From assembly GCA_030841085.1 (NCBI GenBank), contig JAVEDP010000004.1, positions 1 through 64,000 on the forward strand: a stretch of 64,000 nucleotides of DNA. Reading direction: 5' to 3'. Positions 34,227 through 42,527 of the stretch are shown here, in pieces. A program made the translations under genes and the position numbers. This stretch comes from Pyrinomonadaceae bacterium. Its GTDB lineage: Bacteria > Acidobacteriota > Blastocatellia > Pyrinomonadales > Pyrinomonadaceae. The notes under the pieces were generated by a model, which was given only the letters and a program-made list of their open reading frames with translations, was not told where the DNA came from and did no database searches. Positions within the stretch are counted from its first letter, which is position 1; each line of letters starts with the position of its first letter.

Positions 34227-35210
34227 ATGAGTAACGGAATCTTAGTATTCATCGAGCACCGCGACGGCGCTCTGAACAGGACTTCGCTTGAAGCCGTGGC
34301 CGCGGCGCAGAGTCTTGCTGCTCAAATGGATCAGCCGGTGACTGCCGTAATTGCCGGCGCGGACGTTTCGGCGCTGGCCCAGGAAATCGCAGCTTACGAT
34401 CTGGCCAAGGTCATCCAGGCAAAGAACGAAAAGTTGGCCCAGTACACGCCCGACGGTTACACCGACGCGATCGAAAGTGTCGTGCGGCAACTCGATCCGC
34501 AGCTCGTCGTTTTTCCCCATACATATTTGGTGCGCGACTTCGCTCCGAAACTTGCGGCGCGTTTCGAAAAGGCCTTGATCAGCGACTGTATTCGCGCCCA
34601 GGCGGCGGGCACGACGCTCCGGTTCACGCGCCGCATCTTCCTCGGCAAGCTTGACGCTGATGTCGTTTCCGACGGCGCGGCGCCGGTTTTTGCAACCTTT
34701 CAATCGGGATCTTACAGACCGGACCAGGCGCGGAAGGGAAGCGCCCCGATAGAGGAAATGCAGGTTGAGGTGGCAAACATTCGCATGACGCCGGAAGCCC
34801 CGTTTCAGGAAGTCAAACAAGCAGTTGACTTGAGCAAGGCCGACATCATCGTTGCCGTGGGCCGTGGCATCAAGAGCAAAGATAATTTGGCGCTCGCAGA
34901 AAAACTTGCGGAAGCGCTCGGTGGAGACCTGGCAGCGTCCCGGCCAATCTGTGACGCGGAATGGTTACCAATCGATCGCCAAATTGGATCGTCAGGACAA
35001 ACCGTAGCGCCTAAGCTTTATATCGCGCTGGGAATCTCCGGCGCGATTCAGCATCTCGTCGGCATGAAGAATTCAGGCACCATCGTGGCCATCAACAAAG
35101 ATCCCGAAGCGCCGATTTTCGACATCGCGGATTACGGCATCGTTGGCGATCTGTTTGAAGCGGTGCCGGTGCTGACTGAAGAAATCAAGAAGATCAAAGG
35201 CGCGGCCTAA
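34227..35210 (+). CDS. etfA: Electron transfer flavoprotein alpha subunit
   Basis: A 327-residue subunit. The C-terminal FAD domain has the family signature LYIALGISGAIQHLVGMKNS followed by IVAINKDPEAPIFDIADYG. The N-terminal domain pairs with EtfB. A triplicated repeat lies directly upstream, so no ordinary ribosome site is visible before the ATG; co-transcription with etfB is likely. Confidence 0.95.
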   Translation: MSNGILVFIEHRDGALNRTSLEAVAAAQSLAAQMDQPVTAVIAGADVSALAQEIAAYDLAKVIQAKNEKLAQYTPDGYTDAIESVVRQLDPQLVVFPHTYLVRDFAPKLAARFEKALISDCIRAQAAGTTLRFTRRIFLGKLDADVVSDGAAPVFATFQSGSYRPDQARKGSAPIEEMQVEVANIRMTPEAPFQEVKQAVDLSKADIIVAVGRGIKSKDNLALAEKLAEALGGDLAASRPICDAEWLPIDRQIGSSGQTVAPKLYIALGISGAIQHLVGMKNSGTIVAINKDPEAPIFDIADYGIVGDLFEAVPVLTEEIKKIKGAA

Positions 35211-35306
35211 GCAGTCCTGGCCGAACGCAGCCAGCCCGCGGGAATCTATCGTAAGACCCCTTTTTTTTACACCCCTTTTCAGCGACTTAATCCGGAGGAC
35301 CCTATC

Positions 35307-37394
35307 ATGCGTAAGCTCTTAACAACATTTGCTATCGCGGCAGCGTTGGTCTGTTCGCTCGCTTTCGCAAATCGATCAAGCGAAGCAGCTCATCTCAAAA
35401 CGACCTCGGCTTCTGTGCCGACAATCGAAGCGGGAAAACTTCCTGGTTTTGATGTTGGCAATATGGACACGAGCGTTTCCGCCTGCGCAAACTTTTTTCA
35501 ATATGCGAATGGTGGTTGGATCGCGAAGAATCAAATTCCGGCGGCGTTTTCGCGTTGGGGTCGATTCGAAGTTCTGGACGAACAAAACATCGCGGTGCTG
35601 CATGGAATTCTCGATGGACTGCTGGCGAAGAAATCCTTGAAAGCCGGAACCAACGAACAAAAGATCGCCGACTATTACCGCAGTTGCATGGACGAGCCAG
35701 GTATCGAGGGCCAGGGAGTGACACCGCTCCAACCCGAATTTGATCGCATTGCAGCCATCAATGATGTCGCTGGTTTGCAGGCTGAAATCGCGCGGTTTCA
35801 TGCTTATCGCATTCCCGCAGTTTTTGGTTTCGGCGGCGCACAGGATTTCAAGAACTCGCAAGCGGTGATCGCGCAGGCGGTGCAGGGCGGCCTGGGTTTG
35901 CCGGACCGCGATTACTATACAAAGGATGATCAGAAGTCGCGGCAGACCCGCGAGGAATATCAAAAGCACGTGGCCCGAATGTTCGAGTTATTGGGAGACC
36001 CCGCCGATCGCTCGACCGCAGAATCTCAAACAGTACTTGCGATCGAGACGAAGCTCGCTGAAAACTCGACAACGCGCGTGCAGCGACGCGACCCGGAAGC
36101 GAATTACCATCCGATGAATCGCACCGAGTTGAGCGCGTTGACACCGCACTTCGATTGGCGCAACTATTTTGACGGGGTGGGCCTTCCGACGATCGACAAG
36201 ATAAATGTGGGCCAGCCTGACTTCTTCAAAGCGGCCGACAAACTCCTGACCTCTATCTCATTGGATGATTGGAAGTCGTATCTTCGGTGGCACCTGCTCA
36301 ATTCGACGGCCGGGACGCTCTCAGCAAAGTTCGTTGAGGAAGATTTTAATTTCTCGGGCAAGTATTTGCAGGGCACGAAGGAAATGCAGCCACGCTGGCG
36401 TCGTTGCATTGTCAGCACCGATCGCTCGCTCGGCGAGGCGCTGGGCCAACTCTACATTCAAAAGACGTTCACGCCGGCTGCTCGCCTGCGCGCTCAGGAG
36501 ATGGTGAAGAATTTAGTCGAAGCGCTGCGGTCTGACCTGACAACCTTGAATTGGATGAGCGACGACACGCGCAAGAAAGCAATTTCAAAACTCGACGCCT
36601 TCATACGCAAGATTGGCTATCCCGACAAGTGGCGCAGTTACGAAGCATTGCAAGTCAGCCCCGGGCCTTTCTATAACAACACCATCTCGGCGCGCCAGTT
36701 TGAAGTCAAACGAAACCTCGGCAAAATCGGCAAGCCAGTCGATAAGACCGAATGGGGCATGTCGCCGCCGACCGTTAACGCTTACTACAACCCGAGCATC
36801 AACGAGATCGTTTTTCCGGCTGGCATTCTGCAACCGCCTTTCTACGATCCGAAAGCAGACGACGCGTTCAACTACGGCGGCATCGGCGTTGTTATCGGCC
36901 ACGAGATGACGCACGGGTTCGATGATACGGGCGCGCGGTTCGACGCTAACGGCAATCTCGCCATGTGGTGGACGCCGGACGACTTTAAGAAGTTCAAAGA
37001 ACGGACCGACTGCGTGGTGAAACAGTTTGATGGCTACGAAGTCGAGCCTGGTCTGAATCAAAACGGCAAGCTGGTTGTCGGTGAGTCGGTTGCCGATCTT
37101 GGTGGGCTGGCGGTTGCTTATGCTGCTTATCAAAAATCACTCAACGGAAAACCGGGAAGAGTAATTGCCGGCTTCACACCAGAGCAGCGTTTCTTTTTAG
37201 GCTACGCGCAGATTTGGGCGCAGAACATTCGTCCCGAAGCGGCAAGGCTGCGAGTGGCGACCGACCCGCATCCGCTCGGTCGCTTCCGCGTGAATGGACC
37301 ACTGTCGAATATGGAACTATTTGCGACGGCGTTCCAATGCAAAGCGGGCGATCAGATGGTGCGACCGGCGGATAAACGTTGCCAGATTTGGTAA
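35307..37394 (+). CDS. Secreted M13 family metallopeptidase (neprilysin/PepO-like)
   Basis: A 695-residue zinc endopeptidase. Residues 1-28 are a signal peptide (LLTTFAIAAALVCSLAFA). The M13 N-terminal domain begins near residue 45 (ACANFFQYANGGWIAKNQIP). Zinc ligands are in VIGHEMTHGFDD near 530 and in GESVADLGGLAVAY near 593. NAYYNPSINEIVFPAGILQP precedes them as usual. The C-terminus CQIW resembles the CxVW ending of the family. It cleaves peptides outside the cytoplasm and may feed the peptide uptake systems in this window. The ribosome site GGAGGA lies upstream. Confidence 0.95.
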   Translation: MRKLLTTFAIAAALVCSLAFANRSSEAAHLKTTSASVPTIEAGKLPGFDVGNMDTSVSACANFFQYANGGWIAKNQIPAAFSRWGRFEVLDEQNIAVLHGILDGLLAKKSLKAGTNEQKIADYYRSCMDEPGIEGQGVTPLQPEFDRIAAINDVAGLQAEIARFHAYRIPAVFGFGGAQDFKNSQAVIAQAVQGGLGLPDRDYYTKDDQKSRQTREEYQKHVARMFELLGDPADRSTAESQTVLAIETKLAENSTTRVQRRDPEANYHPMNRTELSALTPHFDWRNYFDGVGLPTIDKINVGQPDFFKAADKLLTSISLDDWKSYLRWHLLNSTAGTLSAKFVEEDFNFSGKYLQGTKEMQPRWRRCIVSTDRSLGEALGQLYIQKTFTPAARLRAQEMVKNLVEALRSDLTTLNWMSDDTRKKAISKLDAFIRKIGYPDKWRSYEALQVSPGPFYNNTISARQFEVKRNLGKIGKPVDKTEWGMSPPTVNAYYNPSINEIVFPAGILQPPFYDPKADDAFNYGGIGVVIGHEMTHGFDDTGARFDANGNLAMWWTPDDFKKFKERTDCVVKQFDGYEVEPGLNQNGKLVVGESVADLGGLAVAYAAYQKSLNGKPGRVIAGFTPEQRFFLGYAQIWAQNIRPEAARLRVATDPHPLGRFRVNGPLSNMELFATAFQCKAGDQMVRPADKRCQIW

Positions 37395-37401
37395 AGAGTT
37401 T

Positions 37402-37770
37402 TTAGCCGCGGATTTTCGCGGATGAGCGCGGATCAGAAAGAACTAAAAGGGTAATTCCGCTTAGCTCTAGAATTAGGTCATTGGCGCAGCTACGGCTATG
37501 CCGCCTGATGTGCGGCGGCGGCTTTGCCCCGCCGAAAAGCTGGCTTCTTAATTCTGGGCTATGCCATGGGTTGGGCCAACAAATCTTAGGGCTAAGCCCG
37601 AACCAAGGGCGTAGCCCGGGAATAACTTGGCTGCTCTCGGCGGGGCAAAGCCGCCGCCGCACATCAGACGGCATAGCCGAACCTGAAGCGGCCCATTACA
37701 TTTAAGGGAAAGCTATCTTACCGTTTAGTCTTTTCTGACCTGCGCTCATCCGCGTTCATCCGCGGCTATT
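37402..37770. repeat. Palindromic family F arms enclosing a family E element
   Basis: The outer arms 37402-37447 and 37723-37770 are about 45-bp inverted repeats built on TAGCCGCGGAT and CGCGGATGAGCGC. They enclose the 195-bp family E element at 37489-37683. The nested order suggests that E entered F. The right arm contains the stop codon of the SCO1 gene. It fills the whole 371-bp gap. Confidence 0.85.
37489..37683. repeat. Large palindromic repeat family E, copy 2 (nested)
   Basis: CTACGGCTATGCCGCCTGAT and its counterpart ATCAGACGGCATAGCCG bound this copy. It is closely related to 26930-27125 in arms and differs in the middle. Confidence 0.85.
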
Positions 37771-38674
37771 TCTTCGTTTGGGTTGCCTCGCGCAGGTCGT
37801 TCACAATTTCATCCGGCTTCCACTCATTGCCACGATAAACCTGGATCACTTTGCTGTCGGGACCGACGACTGCGGTCCTGAGCGAATGAATAACCTGCTG
37901 ATTTCCTGTTTCTGAATCCAGGTAATAGCGCATTCCGAAATACTGCGCTATCCCTTTTACCTCGTCCGTGCTGCCGGATGCGAATTCCCAATGTGCGAAA
38001 GTCTCATCGGAATATCTGCCGGTGAAAGCCGCTCCGTAACTGCGCAGCACCTTCGGAGTATCGTATTCCGGATCGAAACTGACGCTGAGCAGATGCGTCT
38101 TCGCGTAAAGTTCCGGCTGTTTTTGCAGTTCCTGATCGATGGCCGCAAAATTGTTACTCATCAACGTGCACTGGTCCGGGTCCGGGCAACGTGTGTAGAT
38201 GAACGTCAGAACCAGCGCCTTGCCTCGGTAGTCGTGCAGGCGAATAGCTTTTCCATCCTGGTTGATAAGACGGTAGTCGGGAATTTCGTCGCCCAGCTTC
38301 GGACCGATGCCTTCGCCGCTCACCGGCGCTGCGTTATCAGAAGCCTCCTTGGCGATCACTACGTCCTCGAGCCATGCCTTGGCGCCGTCGACGACCAGGG
38401 TGGCATTGACATGATCGCCCGGCATGAGCGGCACTTCAAAAATCCACCACCAGTCTTCGCCGACCGTAAACGGCATCGTCATCGCCGGCATGTAGTCCTT
38501 GATGTCCTCATGAGCGATGGTCACCAGATGCTGGTCCTTCTCAACCAGCACGACCTTGCCCTTCAACTCGTAATGCTTTTCCGTCGCCGAACGCGTGCGC
38601 TGATGCCGACAACCGGGAACCACGACCAGCGCAATGAAGCAAAGCGAAAGAATGACCGTTCGAAACGTTTTCAT
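37766..38674 (-). CDS. SCO1/SenC copper chaperone with N-terminal CusF-like domain, lipoprotein
   Basis: A 302-residue lipoprotein; the lipobox is VVVPGC, with Cys at residue 22. Residues 35-110 are a CusF-like copper-binding domain (DYMPAMTMPFTV gives the Met pair). Residues 125-298 are a thioredoxin-fold SCO domain with copper ligands in TRCPDPDQC near 160 and the conserved His in VIHSLRTAVV near 260. The Cys pair is spaced by five residues where classical SCO has three (CPxxC). The protein probably delivers copper to cytochrome oxidase or repairs its disulfide. The gene's TAG stop lies in a repeat arm. Confidence 0.88.
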   Translation of the reverse strand: MKTFRTVILSLCFIALVVVPGCRHQRTRSATEKHYELKGKVVLVEKDQHLVTIAHEDIKDYMPAMTMPFTVGEDWWWIFEVPLMPGDHVNATLVVDGAKAWLEDVVIAKEASDNAAPVSGEGIGPKLGDEIPDYRLINQDGKAIRLHDYRGKALVLTFIYTRCPDPDQCTLMSNNFAAIDQELQKQPELYAKTHLLSVSFDPEYDTPKVLRSYGAAFTGRYSDETFAHWEFASGSTDEVKGIAQYFGMRYYLDSETGNQQVIHSLRTAVVGPDSKVIQVYRGNEWKPDEIVNDLREATQTKK

Positions 38675-38769
38675 AAATATTTGTTAGTTCACGCTAACTA
38701 ATAAAAGCAATCTCGGTGTAACCTAGCACGAAAGCTCGACGCTTGTTAAAAGGACCATGACTGTTGTCG

Positions 38770-38796
38770 CGGCGCTGCGACAAGCTAAAGCTTATC
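38770..38796. repeat. Family C repeat, single arm
   Basis: GACAAGCTAAAGCTTATC matches the core of the palindromes at 40537-40597 and 47845-47922 (GCAAGCTAAAGCTTG). Only one arm is present. It precedes the folD start. Confidence 0.5.
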
Positions 38797-38800
38797 GGAC

Positions 38801-39781
38801 ATGAAACTGAACATGGCGACACAGACGTTCACAAACACTAATCCTTCTCGTCATGCGGAATTGCTCGCGGGCGCCGCCGTCGCTGCGCAGATCAAACTGG
38901 AAGCCGCCGGCGAGGTCGAGCGTTTATGGAAAGATCATCGGGTCAAGGTTTGTCTCGCGGCAGTTCTCGTGGGCGATGATCCAGCCTCAGCGGTCTACGT
39001 CAGGAACAAGATAAATGCCTGCGAAGAAGTTGGCATCAAGTCGGAACATCACGCGCTCCGGGCAAGCACAAACGCTGTTGAGCTTTTGGAACTGATTGCT
39101 TCGCTTAACAAGCGTGACGACGTCGACGGTATCCTGATCCAGCTGCCGCTGCCCGCCGAAATCGACGCAGACCAAATCATCGAAGCAGTAAATCCGCAGA
39201 AGGATGTTGATGGCTTCCATCCTTTGAACGTTGGACGATTGGCGCTTGGCAGGCCGGCTTTCGCACCGTGCACGCCTGCGGGCGTAATTGAATTGCTGGA
39301 TCGATCAGGAATACCAATCGCCGGGACGAACGCCTGCGTAGTTGGCCGCAGTCAGATTGTGGGCCGGCCGATGGCGCAACTGTTGTTGCAGCGGGACGCC
39401 ACAGTCACCGTCTGTCATTCGCGTACCCGCGACCTGGCGGCCGTAACGCGCGAAGCCGATCTGCTCGTAGTCGCTATCGGGCGGCCCGGTTTTATTGGCC
39501 GCGAGCACATCAAACCGGGGGCGACCGTTATCGATGTCGGCATGAACAATGTCACTGATGAAGCCACGGCAAGAAAACTGTTCGGCGCTGACGCCGACAG
39601 GCGAATCGAAACTATTTCAAAGCGCGGGTACACGCTCGTGGGCGATGTGAATCCGGCCGAAGCGGACGCAGTTGCCGGCCGGCGCACACCGGTGCCGGGC
39701 GGCGTTGGCCTGCTGACTGTAGCGATGTTGATGCGAAACACTGTGAAGGCGGCGAAGCTGCGGAGGGGAATAATTAAGTAA
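38801..39781 (+). CDS. folD: Bifunctional methylene-THF dehydrogenase / methenyl-THF cyclohydrolase
   Basis: A 326-residue cytosolic enzyme of one-carbon metabolism. Signatures: YVRNKINACEEVGI with the catalytic Lys, GILIQLPLPAEIDADQI, and CVVGRSQIVGRPMAQLLLQR for NADP binding, then PVPGGVGLLTVAMLM near the end. The N-terminus is about 30 residues longer than usual; ATG at 38813 is an alternative and no ribosome site distinguishes the two. It supplies the methylene-THF used by the methionine gene at 12716-14629. Confidence 0.94.
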   Translation: MKLNMATQTFTNTNPSRHAELLAGAAVAAQIKLEAAGEVERLWKDHRVKVCLAAVLVGDDPASAVYVRNKINACEEVGIKSEHHALRASTNAVELLELIASLNKRDDVDGILIQLPLPAEIDADQIIEAVNPQKDVDGFHPLNVGRLALGRPAFAPCTPAGVIELLDRSGIPIAGTNACVVGRSQIVGRPMAQLLLQRDATVTVCHSRTRDLAAVTREADLLVVAIGRPGFIGREHIKPGATVIDVGMNNVTDEATARKLFGADADRRIETISKRGYTLVGDVNPAEADAVAGRRTPVPGGVGLLTVAMLMRNTVKAAKLRRGIIK

Positions 39782-39788
39782 ATCGAAA

Positions 39789-39905
39789 ACAGCAAACAGT
39801 CAACAGCCAGAAATTGGCTGGGCACGATTTCGACTTGCATCTCCTGGTTGCAAAGTCTCTAAACCAAATCTGGCTGTTTGCTGTTTGCTGTCTGCTGTTT
39901 ACTTT
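39789..39905. repeat. Heptad palindrome (ACAGCAA / TTGCTGT type)
   Basis: The left arm 39789-39809 has three heptamers of the ACAGCAA type. The right arm 39871-39905 has four to five of the complementary TTGCTGT type. Inner blocks CCAGAAATTGG and CCAAATCTGG also pair. It fills the folD-coaE gap. Confidence 0.85.
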
Positions 39906-39911
39906 TCAAAA

Positions 39912-40532
39912 ATGTTGCGCGTCGGACTAACAGGATCGATTGGCGTCGGCAAATCATTTGTAGCCGGCGTGCTCGCTGAACTTGGCTGTCACGTGCTCGA
40001 CGCTGACCTGACAGCGCGTGAAGTAGTTGAACCAAATTCCGTCGCGCTTGAGAGAGTAGTCGCCGAATTTGGCCCTGAAGTCTTGCAGTCCGACGGTACG
40101 CTTGATCGAACAAGGCTCGGCGCGATGGTGTTCGGTGACGCGCAAAGACGCAGCATGCTTAACTCAATCCTGCATCCGTACATTATCGCGCGTCAGGATG
40201 AACTGCTGCGCGAATGGGAAGCTGTCGACCCGGACGGTATCGCAGTGGTTGATGCCGCTTTGATGATCGAATCAGGCGGTTACAAACGTTTCGATAAGCT
40301 GATTGTTGTTCACTGCCGCCCGGAAGTTCAGTTGCAGCGCTTGATGTTGCGAAATAGTTTGAGTCGCGAAGAAGCAGAGAGGAGAATTAGCGCGCAGATG
40401 GGCCAGCAAGAAAAGAAACAGTTTGCCGACTACCTGATTGATACGTCAGAAGGTTTTGACGACACGCGCCGGCAAACCGAAAAAGTATACGCAGCGCTGA
40501 CCGCGGATTTTGGATCCAGGACAACGCAATAG
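39912..40532 (+). CDS. coaE: Dephospho-CoA kinase
   Basis: A 206-residue kinase for the last step of coenzyme A synthesis. The P-loop is GSIGVGKS at residues 8-15, followed by LGCHVLDADLTAREVVEPNS with the catalytic Asp and LNSILHPYI in the substrate lid. ATG at 39912 is chosen because the family starts with M-x-x-GLTG; the longer ORF begins in a heptad repeat. Confidence 0.95.
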   Translation: MLRVGLTGSIGVGKSFVAGVLAELGCHVLDADLTAREVVEPNSVALERVVAEFGPEVLQSDGTLDRTRLGAMVFGDAQRRSMLNSILHPYIIARQDELLREWEAVDPDGIAVVDAALMIESGGYKRFDKLIVVHCRPEVQLQRLMLRNSLSREEAERRISAQMGQQEKKQFADYLIDTSEGFDDTRRQTEKVYAALTADFGSRTTQ

Positions 40533-40536
40533 AAGT

Positions 40537-40597
40537 TCAAGAGTCCAGCCTTTAGGCTGCTGATTTCCGACCGCAAGCTAAAGCTTGTACTCTAAAC
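40537..40597. repeat. Palindromic repeat family C, copy 2
   Basis: CAAGAGTCCAGCCTTTAGGC and GCAAGCTAAAGCTTGTACTC form an imperfect inverted repeat. It starts five bases after the coaE stop. Confidence 0.7.
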
Positions 40598-40646
40598 CAC
40601 ATCCGCCAGCGCAACGGCATTGGACAGGCGGCCGCGATTCACATTG

Positions 40647-42431
40647 ATGCCTTTAATCAGAAACATTCTCCCCACAAAACCGAGCATGCGCGCGGCTGTG
40701 GCAACCACTTTGCTTTTCGCTTTGGCGTTGAGTCATGCCGGTTGTTTCCTGAACGAGGCCGTCGAGCCTTATTACGGACGTGTGGTCGTACCCAGCGGTC
40801 AGCAGTTTAGGTGGAGCGATGGCGGCTTGCCGCAGACTTTCGATCCAGCCTTTGCCGCTGCGCCTCCCGACACCGATTTGGTGCGCGCAATCTTTGAAGG
40901 GCTAACCGATTACGACCCGCAGACGTTAATGCCGGTGCCGGCAGTCGCCACCAAATGGGAAGCGTCAAACGGCGGGCGCACGTGGACTTTCTATTTGCGT
41001 GACGACGCAAGGTGGTCCAACGGGGCGGTGGTGACGGCGGAAGATTTTGTGCGTTCATGGCAGCGAACAGTGAAGCTGGGTGAGTTGGCTCCGCACACGG
41101 ATTTACTTGCGAACATTGAAGGCGCGGAAAAGAAACCGTCCGTGTCTCCGGCCCAGGCAGCAGCGCAATCATCTCCGCCGTTGCATTCAACCGCCTCAAC
41201 CCTGGCAGCCGCTCGGGAATCGGAACCCGCGTTTGGTGCTGAAGCGCTCTCGGACCGCGTGTTGCGCGTCCGCCTGCGGCGACCTGACATGAACTTTCCC
41301 GCGCTGGTGGCCCATCCCGTTTTTCGTCCGGTGAAACTTAGCGTCGATGCGCCGGCTGGTAAGTTGTCCGCCAGCGGTTTACTTTCCAACGGCGCTTTCT
41401 CAGTTGCAGAAACCGATAACGAGCGGGTACTGCTCGCGCGCGCGGAAAATTATTGGGACAAGCGACAGGTAACATTGCAAAGCGTTGAATTTGTCGGCGC
41501 GCGCGACACCGAATCGGCGCTGGCGTCGTATCGCTCTGGCGGAGTCGATGCCGTAACGAATGCGGCGCTTGAACCCTTAGCCATAAAACTGCTTGCACCG
41601 TACGCCGATTTTCGCCGGACCACTTTTGGTGCGTTAACCTATTACACTTTCAACACCGCGCGTGCGCCCTTTGACGATGTTCGCGTGCGTGAAGCTCTCG
41701 CGATTGCTATCGATCGCGATCGCATCAGCGCAGATGAAACTGGGGGCGCGACCGAGCCGGCAAAACGATTCTTGCCGCAGATTCCGACTGAAGCGCCGAA
41801 AACTGTAGTCGGTAAATCCGACCTGTTGGAGAAGGACGACGAGCGCGCCAGACAGTTGCTCGCCGAAGCAGGTTTTCCGAACGGCAAAAACTTTCCGATC
41901 GTCCGCCTGCTGGTCAATCGCAATGAACAGCAGCGGCTTGTGGCGCAGGCGATTGCGGTGATGTGGCGCAACGTATTGAATATTCAAACGGAGCTGGTAA
42001 CTAAAAATTGGGACGACTATGAGGCGGCAATTCGGAGCGGGGATTTTGATGTCGTGCGGCGCGGGATTGTGATGCAGACGACTGATGAACTTACGAATAT
42101 TCATACGTTGTTCGGCGAAAATTATCCTGGCACGGCCGCCGCGAATGAGACGGAACGGTTGAACAAGCCTGGCACTGGGCTGTCGGAGAGAAGTAAGTCA
42201 ATCGTCACGGCCGACAGGTCTGCGACCACGCTGCCTGCGATTGATACTGAAGCGCAAGCGTTAAATAACCTGAGTGCGATGCCAATTTATTTCGCTTCTT
42301 CGTACGCGCTGGTGAAACCGTACGTCAACGGATTTGATGCCAACATCCTCGACGCACCCTCGTTAAAAAAAGTCCGAATAGATGGAAATTGGAAGCCGGC
42401 CGCGTCTCCAACAGGAAGCAACGCTCGTTAA
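40647..42431 (+). CDS. Oligopeptide ABC transporter substrate-binding lipoprotein (first copy)
   Basis: A 594-residue family 5 solute-binding protein (OppA/DppA type). The lipobox is ALSHAGC near residue 33. The binding domain starts with PQTFDPAFA, and family landmarks WTFYLRDDARWSNG and VREALAIAIDRDRI are present. A low-complexity Ala/Ser/Pro insertion lies at about residues 165-195. ATG at 40647 was chosen because it starts the signal peptide well; TTG at 40620 is the only longer option. It captures peptides outside the membrane for the permease encoded downstream. Confidence 0.88.
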   Translation: MPLIRNILPTKPSMRAAVATTLLFALALSHAGCFLNEAVEPYYGRVVVPSGQQFRWSDGGLPQTFDPAFAAAPPDTDLVRAIFEGLTDYDPQTLMPVPAVATKWEASNGGRTWTFYLRDDARWSNGAVVTAEDFVRSWQRTVKLGELAPHTDLLANIEGAEKKPSVSPAQAAAQSSPPLHSTASTLAAARESEPAFGAEALSDRVLRVRLRRPDMNFPALVAHPVFRPVKLSVDAPAGKLSASGLLSNGAFSVAETDNERVLLARAENYWDKRQVTLQSVEFVGARDTESALASYRSGGVDAVTNAALEPLAIKLLAPYADFRRTTFGALTYYTFNTARAPFDDVRVREALAIAIDRDRISADETGGATEPAKRFLPQIPTEAPKTVVGKSDLLEKDDERARQLLAEAGFPNGKNFPIVRLLVNRNEQQRLVAQAIAVMWRNVLNIQTELVTKNWDDYEAAIRSGDFDVVRRGIVMQTTDELTNIHTLFGENYPGTAAANETERLNKPGTGLSERSKSIVTADRSATTLPAIDTEAQALNNLSAMPIYFASSYALVKPYVNGFDANILDAPSLKKVRIDGNWKPAASPTGSNAR

Positions 42432-42527
42432 TCCAAGCGGCGCCGTACACAAGATTCTTGATAATGCGTTTTTTGCGTGTTAACTTCCGTCTGACATTCC
42501 CTTCAAAATTTGTTGCCGCGGAAAACG

